DNA of 64,000 nucleotides from Tanytarsus gracilentus (Eukaryota; Arthropoda; Insecta; Diptera; Chironomidae). Positions 63,801 through 64,000 of the stretch are shown one piece after another. Location: assembly GCA_038502055.1 (NCBI GenBank), contig JAXRKN010000033.1:992001-1056000 (forward strand), given 5' to 3'. The position numbers were made by a program, and so were the translations under genes. The notes beneath the pieces were generated by a model. The model had not been told where the DNA came from. It searched no databases and was given only the letters and a program-made list of their open reading frames with translations. Positions within the stretch are counted from its first letter, which is position 1. Each line of letters begins with the position of its first letter.

Positions 63801-64000
63801 AAAATAAAGCTAAAAGCTATTAAAGCGATTTTTATGACTTTTTCAGAAATGCGTTTTAGCTTGGAAATGTGCTCGTCCACCATGCTGGATCTTAGTTTAT
63901 CAAAAAATACCAAAATTAACGCGAATTTGATGAACTTACCGCTTTCAGTTTTGTCTTTACTGTCTCAGCTAGCACTTTATCACTTTTAAGGAGATAATCG
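60875..64000 (-). CDS. Nopp140: Nopp140 nucleolar phosphoprotein, SRP40-tail form (5' end outside window)
   Basis: Exons from the right edge: 64000-63940 (partial), 63748-62693, 62233-62033 and 61030-60875. The partial first exon ends a LisH-like helix (LLKSDKVLAETVKTKLKA). The 352-residue second exon alternates acidic Ser/Glu/Asp tracts with basic Lys/Ala/Pro tracts, the classic CK2-phosphorylated repeat. The last two exons encode the conserved SRP40 C-terminal domain: ERFRRVKDETIEID, DNSFDAK, then ARGSWGEKANQVLKLTRG and the KKKRGNYRGG end. Nopp140 shuttles between nucleolus and Cajal body and chaperones box C/D and H/ACA snoRNPs. In Drosophila this matches the Nopp140-True form. The protein ends SIKFED. 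Confidence 0.92.
61210..61764 (-). CDS. Nopp140: Nopp140 alternative last exon: two RanBP2-type zinc fingers plus RGG domain
   Basis: This 185-codon terminal exon (184 residues) sits between the two tail exons of the other form. Its acceptor (TTAAAG at 61770-61765) has an adequate pyrimidine stretch and joins exon 2 in phase 0. It encodes two C-x2-C-x10-C-x2-C zinc fingers, WDCPKC...CKRC and WICSQC...CKRC, of the RanBP2/ZRANB2 kind that binds single-stranded RNA. A long RGG/GGRGGF domain follows, then a KKIKFDD end like that of the other form. Drosophila makes a Nopp140-RGG variant by alternative splicing, which supports the assignment. The possibility that this is a separate FET-like (cabeza) gene is low because no start codon, promoter or upstream exon of its own is apparent. 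Confidence 0.75.
   Translation of the reverse strand, partial: NFKKNDKSGFAGKPKFEKGDRNSFGGEKPQAREGDWDCPKCHMNNFAFRTACKRCNTGADGTEGPETPKSNFGNKPGDWICSQCSNDNFAFRTECKRCSAPKGDSEVVPGDRNSGGGRGGFRGGRGRGGRGGFGDRGGGRGGFGDRGGRGGRGGFGGDRGGARKSFGGFENKSESSNKKIKFDD
62234..62692 (-). other. Nopp140 intron before the alternative ends, with tRNA-like remnant
   Basis: The intron runs from GTGAGC at 62692 to TTATTAG at 62234. On the minus strand 62653-62567 contains TAGTCAAAGTG followed about 50 bases later by GAGTTCAATCC, resembling Pol III A and B boxes. No acceptor stem pairs, so it is not a working tRNA; a decayed tRNA-derived SINE head is possible. Confidence 0.3.

Overview
This window is AT-rich animal nuclear DNA with short introns (about 50-150 nt), GT-AG splice sites and long gene-poor stretches. 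The protein families point to an insect: adjacent serpent and GATAe genes, a cluster of ZAD-type zinc-finger genes, and an insect-style Nopp140 with an RGG splice form. A true fly, possibly a nematoceran midge, fits best, but the species is inference. No prokaryotic, viral or CRISPR feature was seen.

Layout. 1-9328 is non-coding. 9329-11678 (-) is a six-exon GATA factor with a degenerate N-finger, best read as GATAe. A ~1.2 kb non-autonomous transposon resembling the Helentron-derived HINE/DINE-1 class lies at 12134-13336; a second copy is at 58615-59680. 13337-22062 is gene-free and carries GATA motifs. 22063-33593 (-) is a second GATA gene, read as serpent, with a 31-nt first coding exon, a 5.5 kb first intron and a mutually exclusive exon pair that puts in or leaves out the N-terminal zinc finger. 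34867-40281 holds three ZAD-C2H2 paralogues, two in tandem on - and one divergent on +. The + copy is broken by a 521-bp insertion flanked by 9-bp direct repeats. Next come RCC1 (40579-41904, -), purine nucleoside phosphorylase (43545-45501, +), a Ly6/GPI protein (46347-46913, -), an SLC6 transporter (48045-50480, -), an FMRFamide-receptor-like GPCR (55771-57173, +), a small signal-anchored protein of unknown function (59760-60409, -) and most of Nopp140 (60875 to beyond 64000, -), whose alternative ends encode either the SRP40-type tail or two RanBP2-type zinc fingers plus an RGG domain.

How the genes relate. serpent and GATAe are neighbouring same-strand GATA factors; in flies they act in blood, fat body and endoderm, and the intergenic and first-intron DNA between them carries repeated tandem GATA sites that could be cross- or autoregulatory. 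The ZAD cluster is a local duplication. RCC1, PNP and Nopp140 are housekeeping genes. Ly6, SLC6 and the GPCR are surface or secretory-pathway proteins with no evident shared pathway. All exon joins were derived by hand from splice motifs and reading phase, so small boundary errors are possible.
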